Assembly (NCBI RefSeq): GCF_009730915.1
Contig: NC_052483.1
Span: forward strand, 2,480,001 to 2,544,000
From: Dioscorea cayenensis subsp. rotundata
Taxonomy: Eukaryota > Streptophyta > Magnoliopsida > Dioscoreales > Dioscoreaceae
Direction: 5' to 3'
Length of the DNA stretch: 64,000 nucleotides
The notes under the pieces are model-generated. The model did no database searches and had not been told where the DNA came from. It worked only from the letters and a program-made list of their open reading frames with translations. Of this stretch, positions 45,618 through 58,107 are shown in pieces (positions within the stretch are counted from its first letter, which is position 1; each line of letters begins with the position of its first letter). The translations under genes were made by a program, and so were the position numbers.

Positions 45618-47323
45618 AGACTTACACAAAAAAATGACATAGTGTTATTGATAGGAATGGGAGTGGGGCGGGCGGGAATGGGATCCCGTCCCCATCCCCG
45701 CTCTCCAGGCGGGGATTCCCGATTAAAATTCCCACGGAGAAAAATCCTCCCCGCTCACTCCCCATGAGGGATCACTGCCACCAAAAACATTAATATAAAA
45801 ATTTTTTCATAAATAAGCTATAATATTTCAATGCGATTTATATTACTGCGTCTAAAAGATGCTATATACTGATTGAAAATAAAAAAATATAATGTATGAT
45901 GAAATAAAAATAAAAAAATTCTCAACCAAAGTTTTTTTACAACATATGTACATCATATATAAAAATAAAAAAATTCACACAAAAATATTTCTCCTATAAG
46001 TCATAATATAATGTTTGATGAAACAACAACATTAAAGGTACAAATAACATAAAGTTTTAAAAACTAAATTAAAAATTAAAAAATCCATTAAATAAAAATT
46101 CATAATGCAAAACTAGCACAATAATTTCATGCTTCTATCAATTTGTTTCTTCTTTTGTTCTTTCTCCAAATTATTTATATGAAAAAGCTGTAGGTATATA
46201 TCTTAAAAAGTCATGTTTTGTTTACAGATCGGACCATCCATTCTTTTTCTCATTAATGTGATGTATACAAATAACAATTTTTATAAGTATCTATTCAATT
46301 GATATATTTAAATCGATTAGATGTTTTTGTTGGATGATTTTTGGAAAGGAGAAGGTACGTGATTTTTTTGGATTTTTAAACATAAAATCACTTAAATCGA
46401 AAAAATTAATATTTAATGATGGATTATTATACATGAGATTTGCCATCAAATGGTTGGTTGGTCGTTTGGCGTTTTGTAGTGAAAAATTTTATAGTGAACA
46501 AAATTTTTGCTTATAATCACATTTCGTGCAAAAGTAAAAATTACAATATTTGTTATATTTTTATGAAAAACTAACATCTGAAATATATATAAAGTTAATT
46601 TAACAGTTTGATATGAACACACATTCTCTATAAAATTATCTTAATTCTCACATCTGTAATTTCATCATGTGAGATAGTTTCAGAGAATATAACTTTAGAA
46701 TCCGATGATTAATAAAAAATTTGAAGATCTAATAATATGTCATCTCTCTTATATGTAGCAACACATGGATATTTGAATAAAAAATCAGACAATTACCTAA
46801 TTATCCAATTCATTTAAATTAAATAAATAATTAGTTTTTGTGAATATTAGAAATTTGAAAATTAGACGTTTGAATTAAAATTTTGTAGATATATTATATA
46901 ATAATTTTTATTAAAAATAATTTAAGATTCTATTAAATAAATATGTTTTTAATGAAATATATAAATTTAAATAGTTAATAAGTTAGTATGAAATAATTAC
47001 GAGTTCATAATAATAACTAAAAAAATATTAATAAATAAATAATTATTGATTATATATATAATATTATGTTAATGTTGAAATAATCTTTAATAAATATATT
47101 AAAAATATATATTATATTTTTTTGGAGAATCCCTCGAGGGAGCAGGGCCCCGTGCCCAGTGGGTTCCCTCAGGGGAGCGGGGCGGGGAGACCATTCCCTC
47201 CCCCGCCTCGCTAAGCGGGAGGACTTTTTCCCCGCTCCCGCCCTGAGGGACGTTCGGGGAATCCCGCCTCGGGGAACGGGGATTCCCCGCCCTTCCACTG
47301 CACTTTCTTATTATCTAGTGTAA
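45618..47323. mobile_element. Non-autonomous element with GC-rich fold-back ends
   Basis: It interrupts the unit D spacer. The left outer text TTACACAAAAAAATGACATA and the complement of the right outer text TTACACTAGATAATAAGAAA are similar. Inside each lies a GC-rich block of about 120-170 bases made of GGGGCGGG/CCCCGCC motifs (45660-45775 and 47130-47302) that are mutually inverted. The 1.3-kb interior is very AT-rich and has no credible gene. The class is uncertain; hAT-like is possible. Confidence 0.6.
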
Positions 47324-47640
47324 AAATATATATATATATATATATATATATAATAATTGATTTTTTTAATTTTTTTTTAAGATGCATAAAGTAAAATACA
47401 GATAATAATTAAAATTTTATATAAGTTTTAAAATTAACTTTTAATCTGAAAAAAATAAATACATAAATATCACTTTTTATAAGCAAAAACCAAAAAAACC
47501 AAAAATAAAAACCTCACCGTGGTGTGTAAGTGAAACAAAATAATAATAATAATAAATTATATAAGGGTGTATATGAAAAACAAGCACCAACCTTGTGCAA
47601 GCTTTAGATCAAGCCGGTGTAGAGCTCGAGCTTGTGAACG
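47324..47640. promoter_or_regulatory. (TA)n and 5' flank of AKAP17A-like gene (unit D)
   Basis: A (TA)n tract (47324-47352) is followed by unit spacer and the leader region up to the ATG. The leader AAGGGTGTATATGAAAAACA and CAAGCACCAACC are shared with units B and C. A promoter is expected here but no specific TATA element can be assigned. Confidence 0.35.
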
Positions 47641-48728
47641 ATGGGCTCGTCGTCTCCCCGCCGGCGACCCCTGCATGCCCTTCGGCCAACCGAAACCCTA
47701 GACCTCCCTCATGGCCTCTCCCTCGCTCCTCGCTTCAAGCTCCTCCTCACCCTCTTCCGCACCGACCCTGCTGTGCGGCCAATTGATGAGTGGAAGCTCA
47801 AGCAAGCTCTCCTCTCTTTTCTCCGCTCCTCCCTCTCCCTTCCCCTCCCTGACCACTCCGATGACCTCGTCATCCGCCGCCGCCCCGACCTTCACAAGCG
47901 CCGGCTCTCCGATCCCGTCGCCGATGGCTCGCTCCACATCCGCGACTTCTCCTCACTCCGTCTTGAAGATACTGATGATACTGATCTTCTCCGCCGGCGC
48001 TTCTCCGAGTGGTGCTCCTCCGTCGAGGACCGGCTTCAAGGAATCGAGGTCAATGTCGAGGGGGTTAAGTTCCGTCTGACAGTTGATGCTCCGAAAGTTG
48101 ATAATTTTGAGTGGATGAAGAAGTCGTGGGAGGATCATTATGCCTCCAAATTGCTCGATAGTCGTAGTACTAAACCCTAAAACTTAGTTTTTTTTTTCAA
48201 CCTTTTGGATTGATTTTGTGGGATTTATCTTCAATTAATGGTGTTTGGTTCCTAGGGAATTCTTGGAGAGGTGTTGCACGGAGGCCGGATACTATCATTG
48301 TTTCCGGTGTGCCTTCGAGGTGGTTTGCAGAGCCGAGAGTATCGTCCAAGGCCTCAATGCTTGTCTCTCACACCATCTTTACAGCATTGGGGAGAATCAG
48401 GTGCATCTTTGTTGTCCCTTGAGATCTCTGATTTTTGTGCTTGATCTATAAGATTATAATTGTTCATAGTTGTCACTTTTCTTAAAACTTCATTAATGAT
48501 ATTGATATCAGATATTGAATTTTTTTTTTTTGGGCACAAGTTGATATCATGTTAGGTTAGTTTTGCCTTCAGTTGATTATTTTTGATGCGGGAGAAGTAC
48601 CAGTGAAACTATGCGTTAATTGTCATGGATAGATGGACAATCTACTCTCTGATTGGGGAAAAAAGGAGATGTGCTTATCACATGGATTACTTCGGTGAGA
48701 GATAAGTATGGACAGAATATTTTGATTA

Positions 48729-50823
48729 TTGAACCTAGAGTTGTTAACTCTAGATGCGCATAGATATTTCCAAGATACTTCTCCTTACGAGAATTTGACC
48801 TATCTTGTTCAGAAAACTATCCTTTTGGAACATTACTTTAAACATATTTTGATCCAGATAGATCACCCAGCCACCAAGATTGTATTGGCACATTTTGCAC
48901 AGAATAGAATTCACTTGGCAAAGGAAGAGTTATTTAGATTATTATTACCTAGGGAAGATTACCAATTTTACCCTCAACAGAACAAGCCTGGTAAAGAAGT
49001 TTTTATAGAAAGAATGGAAAAACTATTCCAACCAGACTTGAAGAAGAAGGGTCAGCTAGTGATCTAGATTTGATTAAATAGAAGAAGAACTAGCTGAAGG
49101 ACTTGTAGGCTGTTGCAGTAGAAATCTACAAGCACAATGACTGAATATCTAGAAGGTGAGGACTATGAAGAGGAAGGAGCCTATATCAAGTAAGAATTAA
49201 TTTTCAATAAGGCCCAATTCCTCAAAATACAATTTAAGTTGCTCAATATGAAGCCAAGACAGCTTTCAAACAACGATAAAATCTTTCTTGAGCTATTTAG
49301 AAGTAGAAGTGTATTGTATTATTGCATGATTACAAAGGGAGCGATCTCGGGATATCAAAAACATCATTGGAAAGGTGAATGTACTGTTAATCACTAAAAG
49401 AAGCAATCGGGAGAGAAAAATTACAAATGAGACCAGAGAAAGATCAAAAGGAGATAGGCTACATTCACATAGGCAGAATCCAGCTTATAGTTAAGGCCCT
49501 TCTTAGAGAAGGTATAAATAGTTCTATAAAAACTGGCAATCATGGATAATCATTTTGCTACCAAATAATAAAAGGATTCCTTGTGAGGCCTTATTTTAGG
49601 AAATTTGAATAATCAAAAGCTGATCTTTAGTATATATCCTAAATATGCCATAAATATCCATGATCAAAACATCAACCAGACCTTGAGCGGAGCTTATCAA
49701 TTTGAAACAACAGATTGAATGAAAGAAGGATCTATGCCCTTTAGTTTTTGCCATATAGCATTACTGGCCCTTAGCAATCTACATCATTCAGACCTATTCA
49801 GAGATACTGAAATTATAGAGATGGATGGAATATATAAGCCCATAATTCAGGTATTTAAGCCAAGACTAGATAGTACTCTTTGAAATTCCAGAAGAATGGG
49901 AAATTGATCGAGACAGAACAACGACTTCTTGGAGGAAGAGCATAAAGGTATATACAGGAGGAAAGAGGAGTTGTCCATATTAGGTCAAGTATGGAAATAG
50001 CCATCACGATCTGTTGACACTTCAGACAGGAGCTAAACATAGATCTTGGGAACCGCCGTCCAGTTTTAGTATGAAAGGCGAATATTTTTGACAAACAAAA
50101 CTGGCACCCCATCATCTCATATAAATAGGAATAAGATCCCACACCTAGACCTCTATAAACTTGATCCATGCTATAAATATAAGAATTTAAATGGAGGAAT
50201 AACCACCATAGCCAAGTTTGCAAAGGTTCTTATAAAATTCATTGATAAAGAGGGCATCCCCCATGATAGCATTTTAAGCATACACGTAGAAACTGACATA
50301 AATGCTGACCTGCGATTGATATTCAACCGGTATTATCTCTTATAAATAGGAATATGATCCCACACCTAGACCTCTATAATCTCAATCCATGCTATAAATA
50401 TAAAAATTTCAATGGAGGAATAACCGCCATAGCCAAGTTTGCAAAGGTTCTTATAAAATCCATTGATAAAGAGGAATCCCCATGATAACATTTTAAGCAT
50501 ACAAGTAGAAACTGACATAAATGCTGACCTGCGATTGATATTCAGTACCAGTTTCTTAACTGAAGTAGACCCCTACATATTAACACAAAAATATGTTATC
50601 TATAACACTAATGGCATCCATCTCCAATTCTCAAAAGCCTGCATAACTAGTCCATTTATTGTATATATTCCTATCACTAATAAATATCTAGACTATCAAA
50701 CCAAGACATTTCATGCATTTATAGGCACTGGGATCTTGGCTAACCCTTGTAAACCTCATGTTTTTCCAAATGAATCCTGGGAAACAAATATTAGAGTAGG
50801 TGAAGGAATTTCCATTGGATAAC
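48729..50823 (+). pseudogene. Endogenous plant-virus fragment in AKAP17A intron 2 (movement-protein-like)
   Basis: Sense-oriented viral-looking frames fill intron 2. At 48729-49067 an open frame (DHPATKIVLAHFAQ, EELFRLLLPREDYQ) carries charged text of an upstream viral frame. About 49400-49720 reads GRIQLIVKALLREGI and, after stops, further text with the layout of a 30K-superfamily movement protein, the cell-to-cell transport protein of plant viruses. 50088-50823 continues in several open pieces. A nuclear DNA copy with this protein is most likely from a caulimovirid (pararetrovirus); the genus is not assignable. No reverse transcriptase or coat zinc knuckle is seen. Multiple stops and frameshifts make it non-functional. 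The same fragment is in unit A. Confidence 0.55.
50121..50545 (+). repeat. Tandem duplication, 221-bp period, inside the viral fragment
   Basis: 50121-50341 and 50342-50545 are nearly identical, from ATAAATAGGAAT to GCGATTGATATTCA. Differences are scattered substitutions and small indels. The duplication breaks the viral frame. Confidence 0.85.
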
Positions 50824-51977
50824 TAGTTATTAAACACAATAAGATTGTCACTGGGTAGAAGCCATGCCAAACCATCTCTCATTTCAATTTTCTTATGGGC
50901 CTTTATGATTGAGCTTAGTATGAAGGTCAATGATATTTTTCAAACTAACTTGCAGTTATCTCTTTTAAGCTATAGATTCCTTGCTGTCTTATGTGTGATA
51001 GTTTCTCCTTTATGATTATGCAATTTTGCACAATTTCTTGATACCCGGTCTGATTTTACATTCTATTTTCTTTTATTACCATTTTTGCATTTCTTGGTTG
51101 TGCAATTTTTGCCCAATTCTTGACATACTCTTTGAGTTTCCTTTAAATAGGAATCTCAATGTTGCTGGTGATGATAATTTAGGCCAGAAAGTGGATGAAG
51201 TTACTGGAAGTGGCATCTGGACTTCAGTGCAAGATCTGGGTTCAGTTTGAGAGTCATGAGGGACTTCTGTAATGCAATGAAGGTGTTATGTGCCCGTTCT
51301 TTTGCAAAAAGGTAAGCGGTAAATGTGCTTAACCAGAGATCTAGCTGCCCAGGCTTGCCTAGTGCTGCCAACTTTTCTATTGAATCTGTAATTAAGGAGT
51401 CCTCTTTGTGTTAATGTTTAGTTTTTGACCATGGTAATTTTTAATCACACGTGCAAAGTTTTGCTTTCACCGTGCATCAAATCATTATTGGTGGCTGTGC
51501 CTTTTTGTTTTCTTTTACCAATGAGAGTTTTTATTAACAGACATTTTTATTTCTTAATGAGCCCTCAATTCAGCTGCTAAAATCATTACTTTCAGATGCT
51601 TAACCGACTGTTCACCTGAGATTTCTTTTATCTTTCTTTTTATGCTGATTTTGTAAATGGTGGAATATGTCTTGATTAATTCTTAGTTTACCTTTTTCTT
51701 TGATCATTAGTTCTTGGTTGACAAAAAAAAAAGGCTGCCATTTAACTTGTTTAGATATATTATACAGGAGGGTTCAAATCTTAAAGTAGATTACAAGTTA
51801 ACTTGGGATCGAGATGGTTATTTCCAAAAACTGCAGCAAAGGCCTGTGAATAGTCAGGTACAAGAGAAGGTTGACAGGCTGCATGCAGTGCCAACTCACA
51901 TCGGTAAGGAGGCTCCAAGGCAACACACACAGCTTACCCGGACTGATCATAATGGTCCACGGCCTAAAAGATTCAGG

Positions 51978-52525
51978 GTAAGTTTACTTTTTCATTTTGG
52001 TTCCAGACAATTCTATTTGATACTTAGAAATGCTTGCCTAAGCACTTCTATTGCTACATATACAAATGGGAGATTACTTGTTTGACCAGCTAATAAATGT
52101 CCCTTGATTACTGAAACATGATGGTACATGTCAGCTGATAATTATTCAACCAGACCATTTGATTTTATTTTGTCATAGTAAGTGTGCCACTGAAATTAGG
52201 TTGCCTGATATTTATGGTGGTGTGTTGTATGCTACCCTAGCCCTCTGCTATGATACTGGGTGAGTTTGCACTCAATGTGTTAGTTATTTACCTGAATATC
52301 AAGGATGTTTTCACTATATGGGAAAATTACCTTTGCACCTAAAAATAAGGATTTCCTTTGGTATTAAGTACAAAGCTGATATATTAGGTGTCTCGGAATT
52401 ATTTTTTTAAACAATCATTATTCTAATAACTCACCCTCAAATACTAGGCTAAAGTCTACACCGGTCAAGCTGTGGAGAAATAATTTATTTCCCGCTGTAT
52501 TGGTTTTGTGCACTGTTTCCATATC
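51978..52525. other. Downstream of AKAP17A-like exon 4, no exon recognised
   Basis: Intron-like or intergenic text. The short terminal exon expected for this gene family was not identified. Confidence 0.3.
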
Positions 52526-52741
52526 TCAGTTGGCTGCAATCAAAGCTTCTCTTATTACAGAGACAGTTTCGCTCATGTTTGCATCTGCTTCAATGTCTAA
52601 ATTTAAATCACATTTAATCCTGACACCTGCAGGAATGAAGATAGCTGCAAGTAATTTGTGGAGAGCCAATTTCAAGCATTCAGCACACACTTTTACTAGC
52701 AACAGAGCTTGTGTTTTGCGCAACCACTCTTTATCAATTTA
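52526..52741 (-). other. Protein-like open frame, unrecognised (possible exon or pseudogene)
   Basis: The minus strand reads IDKEWLRKTQALLLVKVCAE, then CLKLALHKLLAAIFIPAGVR and IKCDLNLDIEADANMSETVS, stopping at 52526 after REALIAAN. Amphipathic, evenly mixed composition argues for a real or formerly real coding sequence. A TAA lies just upstream of IDKEW, and no further exons were found. The opposite strand is also open over this stretch (52500-52799), so strand is not certain. I do not recognise the family. Confidence 0.35.
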
Positions 52742-52799
52742 CACTGTAAGATCAATTGGCAAAGGCTCAGTACCAGTCCCACTGTCTGTAAGTCTGTAA

Positions 52800-54887
52800 G
52801 TTTGGTCTTCAATACGATTTTACGTTCCTCCTACTCATAGCATTCAGGCACATGATCACTGTTTGTGAATTTATAAATGATATGCAGTAATTTGGTTTGG
52901 CCATAAAATGACATTGTACATCGTAGTATTACTTATCAGAACATGAAATTCACTTAAATTGCTCTCTGTTGTCTATCATGTACACAAACCAAACTAATAC
53001 CTAAAAAAACCACAGATTTGCCATCTTTCTAGTTGTGTTTACCAGGACATTCGAGCGTGATGGTATCCGACATTCAATTCCAGAGAATTGGGTTTGTTGA
53101 GCCATCAGATTGAATTCCATTTTCTCAAATCAGGTATTCAAATCTATGTGCTACTGATGAACAATGCTACTATAACTTCCTATTGATCCTATGTTGACTC
53201 TAGATTTTCGGCTATCGAAATACTAAGATTTTAACTGAAAACTATGACAAATGTTTTGAATCTCCATATGAGATGTTTATTTCCAAGGCTTTTGTTGCTT
53301 TATGCATGTAATTTTTCTCCATTAAAAATTAATAGGATGCTATATCTTTATATTGGCTCTACGTTGACCCCAGGCTATAAAAGTCAATCCATTATTAGAT
53401 TTCGCCATGTTTTCCAGCACATGCTTATTTATGCTTTGGTGAATATATATATATATCTCGTGATCTTAATAATGAATTAAACCGTAAACTATGACTAATG
53501 TTTTGAATTATAGTGGTTTTTTCCAAGGCTTTTGTTGCTTTCATTCATATGTAATTTTGTGTGTGCATTATTAATTAAGGCTACTTTTACCTTCCAAATT
53601 TCCTAAAAGCTCAGGCCAAATGAGGTGAATGTTACATTACTCATTCTCTCTCTTAATTAATAGAATCTTGTAACATCCGATTTTGTGATATGTTGGCCAC
53701 CATGCCATCGAAGTGCCTTATTTGAGTTTCGGCATCATTTTTAATGCTCGTCGGATATATACAACATGGTCTCTAAACATATTTTCATGGGTAGCGGGTA
53801 CGTGCCAGAGACTTAATGCTAATACTTCAATATATTTATATTCTTGTGCTCTCAGTTTCACGAAAGTTAAAATTCAAAAATGAACATAAACGATTCACAT
53901 AAAAATTAGCTATGTTAATAAACTAAAAAGGTCTGTTAAGTTAAATAATGAGTTAAATTCTATACAAAGAGATCTAGTGTTAATAAACTAGATTGTTGGC
54001 TTTTTATTAAATTGACTGAAAACGCATGTACCGTTTATCATAATTGAGTGTGGGTCCTAGAGCTTTTTGTTGCTGCCATTCACGTGTAATTTTTCCCCAT
54101 GATCAATTAACAGATAATGATTCATCAGAGCATCTTTTTGACATGGCGGTTTTGTTTGATGAAAAATGTCTCAATCTAGCCCTTGATCTATGCTACAAAA
54201 GTCTTCATCTCAAATTGATAGCGTTTGGGGGAGTCGGGTGAATCTACATGAAAGAGAAAAAGAAACTAAGATCTTGTTAAATTGGATGGATAATAAGTAA
54301 GGGCATTGCATTAATATGTTTACATTGTTTTGCTCATAATTCTTGTGTTAGTGTATTTTCATTCAATCCCAAGAAAACTAGAGGATTATCTCATTCAACT
54401 CTATCTCATATAAAGTACAATAATAATAATCACATCTATCTCCTTAAAGATAATTTACAAAATTAAATCCAAAAGAAAAACAAGAATCACCCCACAAAAA
54501 TCAAAATAACAAAAACAAACTCCACCGTCTTTCTATGCACATTCACATGAAAAGAGCTGACGAAAAGATTCAAAAGAAGTGTGTGCATCATGAAGGGCAA
54601 AGGCAATACTCCTTTGGTTTACAAGTTCCTCAGCAAAACCCCTTCAATGAACATAATAATTTACATAAATGAAGCATCCAGCTCATCTATAAACCTAATT
54701 AAAAAGAAAAAGAAAAAGAAAAGAATCAAACAAAGAAGAAGAAGAAGAAGAAGAAGAAGAAAGAAGAGAAGAAATTCAAATCATCATCCTCTCCTATGAT
54801 TCACACCATGATAGTTTTGGGTGATGGTAGCCTCTCAACTTCTTATCACTCAACCTTCCGCCAGTAATCCTTCTTCCTCCTTCAACA
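52800..54887. other. No gene supported
   Basis: AT-rich sequence. There is a loose direct repetition of TTTCCAAGGCTTTTGTTGCTTT at 53280-53300 and 53520-53540 with similar flanks. A (GAA)n-like tract lies at 54735-54770. Confidence 0.35.
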
Positions 54888-55280
54888 TTGAAAGTCCCAT
54901 CATGCATGGAGGCAGCGCAAATTTCACCACCAAATGGAAGTGCAACAAATAGCAAACGCACCTTCCCAGAGCAAAGACTAGAGCTAAATGGGAATCAGAG
55001 CCACGACCAAACTGACCCAATAGTGATGTCTCCATCTCCCAAACTACTACCTTTTCTCAGCCACCTTACACTTCTCCGGCACCGAACAACCTCCGGTTGC
55101 TCTTTTAACCGACCCAGCGGTGGTGATTCGGGCACCGATATCTTTGTCAAAGGCTTTTCTTCTCAATCACGAGGTTTGATGATGATGGGAACAATCATTA
55201 GAGTTGCTATGCATGAACTTCACCATGGCGGTGTGCTGGAGCCAGACTTGGCCATGATCTTCCTCATCTTTAGCTTCTAA
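54888..55280 (+). other. Possible remnant of an organelle-targeted RNA-binding protein gene
   Basis: A 130-codon open frame. Its middle part, MSPSPKLLPFLSHLTLLRHR followed by GTDIFVKGF, resembles a targeting peptide leading into the first strand of an RRM (RNP2-like IFVKGF). The expected RRM does not continue; the frame becomes Met/His-rich. It could be a frameshifted pseudogene or chance. Confidence 0.25.
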
Positions 55281-58107
55281 CTCAGCCATCACAACCCAGA
55301 GAACTTATCTAAACCTCTTTGTGAGTATGGGTTCTTGTTCTTCTTCTTTGATTCTTTTGGGTGTTGATGGTGCAGATGGATCTTCATCCACATGAGAAAA
55401 GTTTCCTGTTCCACAAAACATCACCTCTCTTTAATTTGATAATTTCTCTCTTTCTCTCTATGTTTCTCTCTGGTTTATTTGGTCATGGATTTAACTTTCA
55501 TTTATATATATATATATAAATCTAGGGAATGGTTTCAGCAGTCATATTTTGAAGGTATAAATCTAAATGGAAAGACTTGATCAAAGGGAAAGGTAGTGGT
55601 AGTCAGAGTGAGGACATCAATAGAAGACAAGGAAAGCACTGATTCAAACAAGAGTTTCCATCGTATGTTGTAATACTTTTCCATGTAGTTGACTTGGTGA
55701 TGGAACAATATAAAATTATTATTTTAAGGGATGTGGTAGTAAGTAGGTAACTTGGAGCCTCTGCCACTTTGGCCCAATTCTTAGTGCCCTAATGTTTGAC
55801 AGGAAGTCCACTATGAGCCAAACTCATATGTAATCTTTTAACATAACAAAGTGCTCATTATTTTTCTTGTTTTTATTTAGTGGAGTGGACGTCTGATAAT
55901 TGAACCAATGTGAATTTCCCTACTTAGAAATATTAATGAGAGAGACATCTATATATATATATATATATGTATATGTTTGATTAAACTTGTTCTCTACTTC
56001 ATTTTTAGTGTCAATCTTGAGTTGGCGTTTTAACACACTTTTGTGTTGCTTGACTAACAAGTGCAACTAGCATTAAGAATACACCAATGTGAAAACTAAT
56101 GTTTAATTAGTCTATTTATTTAGCTTAGTAATGACCAGCCTTTGAACTATCTTTATATATGGCTAGATAATGTTATTGTTATTATATTATAGAAAGCTTA
56201 TGTCAATAATCAAAGAGGTCAAAGCATGTTGTGACATAATCCATCTATCAACGATCGCGCCACCAGTGATATAAGAATAAATAATCATAATGTTACCTGA
56301 CATGCCAAATCATTCTAATCAACAATATTAACTAATTTACTTATATCTTAAAACTAAATATGCAGATTTCTTTCGCAGAAATCTGTTTGCCCACTAACTA
56401 TGTTCCAACAAGGTCAAGTTTAAATCATCAAGTGCAATAAAAATTTTCAACTTTCTCTATTTTGGTTTTAAAATATTTTATTTATCATCTCAATAGTATG
56501 CATTAGGCGAGGAATCAAATTTTTCGACTATGCACTTATATTACACTTTCTAAATTTACTATATAAAATAAATAATAAAGCCGATAAACATATGATTTTT
56601 GCATATTTTTCTTAACGATTAACATTATAGAAAACAGAAGTAAGGATTGAGAGTGTAGGAATTTGGTTTGGGGATAAAGGATCTGTTTCTTAGGTTCAAA
56701 GACGTCATGTGAGTATGAGATCAATTGGAGAGAAAGTCAATTTCAATCCTGTCTGTAAGGGATTAGTTTTCAAAGTTCTAAGAAATGTGTGTCATCCTCT
56801 TTATCATCGCAACAAATAATAATGGCATTTACTATGAATTAATGGTTGCTTGTTGTGCTGGACACTTTCTCAACAGTGGATTGGATATACTAAATATATT
56901 AATAATAAACTTAAGCATTCAAATTTAGTGTAATAGTCTTTGTCGAGGTTTGTATTTATGGCTGCAATAAAACATGGTGTTAATCAACTTAATTTTGTGC
57001 AAATATATCACCTCAAGATGAAGTGACTCTTGTGTATATAAACAATAATATTGCCATTAGAATTTTGCATGTGCTTACCAAAATGGGCGTCAATTCTAAT
57101 ATATATATATATATTATGAGCATCAGTACATACATGTGCAGGTTTGATAGATTATTTATAAAGCGTTGATGTAATACCGTTTAAGATTTCGATCCAACGG
57201 TTGTCTTGCGATCTGCAATAAGCGATGTCGCACTTTGTGGCGAGCAGTGATGTGTTAACGTGTAGCCGGACGTCAGGAACGCATCCAGTTGATATTTCTT
57301 GTATATATATACACGAGAAAATCGAAGATGTAAAAAGAGAGCACTTGAATTTGATAATATAACAACAACAACAAAAAAAAAGGCAAAGTAAGCAACAAAA
57401 TTCCTGTTAGAGTTTACCTTGAACACAAAGCTAATAATAACTAGAAAATGCATGAGGAATGCTGAGAACAAGATATTAAAAGATTTGACTTTGAAAAACT
57501 AGACAGACACCAGAAAATAAATATCAAGGAATTTGTTGATGAAAGGTAAGAGTTTAATCCAGCAAATAATAAATTAGATCAGTTTAATATTCATCCACAA
57601 CGGAAACAACACCATCAAGCATGTGCATTAACATGCAAAGTGAAAATGCTGTCAACAAATGATGACCAGAGAGAGATGCAATAGTAGCACGAAAATGAAA
57701 AAGATGTACTGTATCCAACTATTCAGGTTTTGAAAATGAATGGTTGAAAGAAACAACTACCAGATAAACATTTGAAAACATGAAGGGGCGCATGAGAGAC
57801 ATGAATTGCAGATATCATGCGATGCACACAAATAGGTATCAGAGATGATCTACTACTTGACAGTGAAGCTCACATCTTTCAACATTTATAATAGCTACTG
57901 CATTTGCAGTTCTCTCACACACACCGAAGATTTCTGTGACAATGATGTGGACACATTGTCAATACCACTTCTCTAGTGATGAAACTGGAGTATCAATGAT
58001 GACATTTTATCGCGTTTTACAAATTTTTAACTATTTAAATTTGCAGTAACTGAGTGGTAGTAGATCCTTCAAACTATCAATTTTACCATTTGAGATAGAT
58101 GTTTTCT
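55281..58107. other. No gene supported
   Basis: AT-rich, with short (TA)n runs at 55503-55518, 55951-55967 and 57100-57114. No exons, RNA genes or bounded repeats were recognised. Confidence 0.3.

Larger units (their letters stand above)
47641..51977 (+). pseudogene. AKAP17A-like gene (A-kinase anchor 17A / XE7 splicing-factor family), most complete copy
   Basis: Four exons fit. Exon 1 is 47641-48163 (MGSSSPRRRPLHALRPTETL to WEDHYASKLLDSR, donor GTAGTA). Exon 2 is 48256-48400 (RRPDTIIVSGVPSRWFAEPR then VSSKASMLVSHTIFTALGRI, donor GTGCAT). Exon 3 is 51151-51311 (NLNVAGDDNLGQKVDEVTGS, donor GTAAGC). Exon 4 is 51768-51977 (EGSNLKVDYKLTWDRDGYFQ to GPRPKRFR, donor GTAAGT). Exons 1-2-3 join in frame. 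The RPDTI-(L/V)xG-(V/L)P-(S/C)(R/K)WFA block is the signature shared with animal AKAP17A, whose central part is an RRM-like fold linked to pre-mRNA splicing. Exon 3 has two extra bases and one missing base relative to the expected protein, producing stops after TSVQDLGSV, so the copy looks dead unless these are sequence errors. A final exon was not found. Intron 2 (2.75 kb) holds a viral fragment. Confidence 0.7.

Noticed and set aside
48256..48451. Reading frame LERCCTEAGYYHCFRCAFEV as the coding frame of exon 2
   Set aside because: The frame giving RRPDTIIVSGVPSRWFAEPR joins correctly to exons 1 and 3 through proper splice sites and matches the AKAP17A family.
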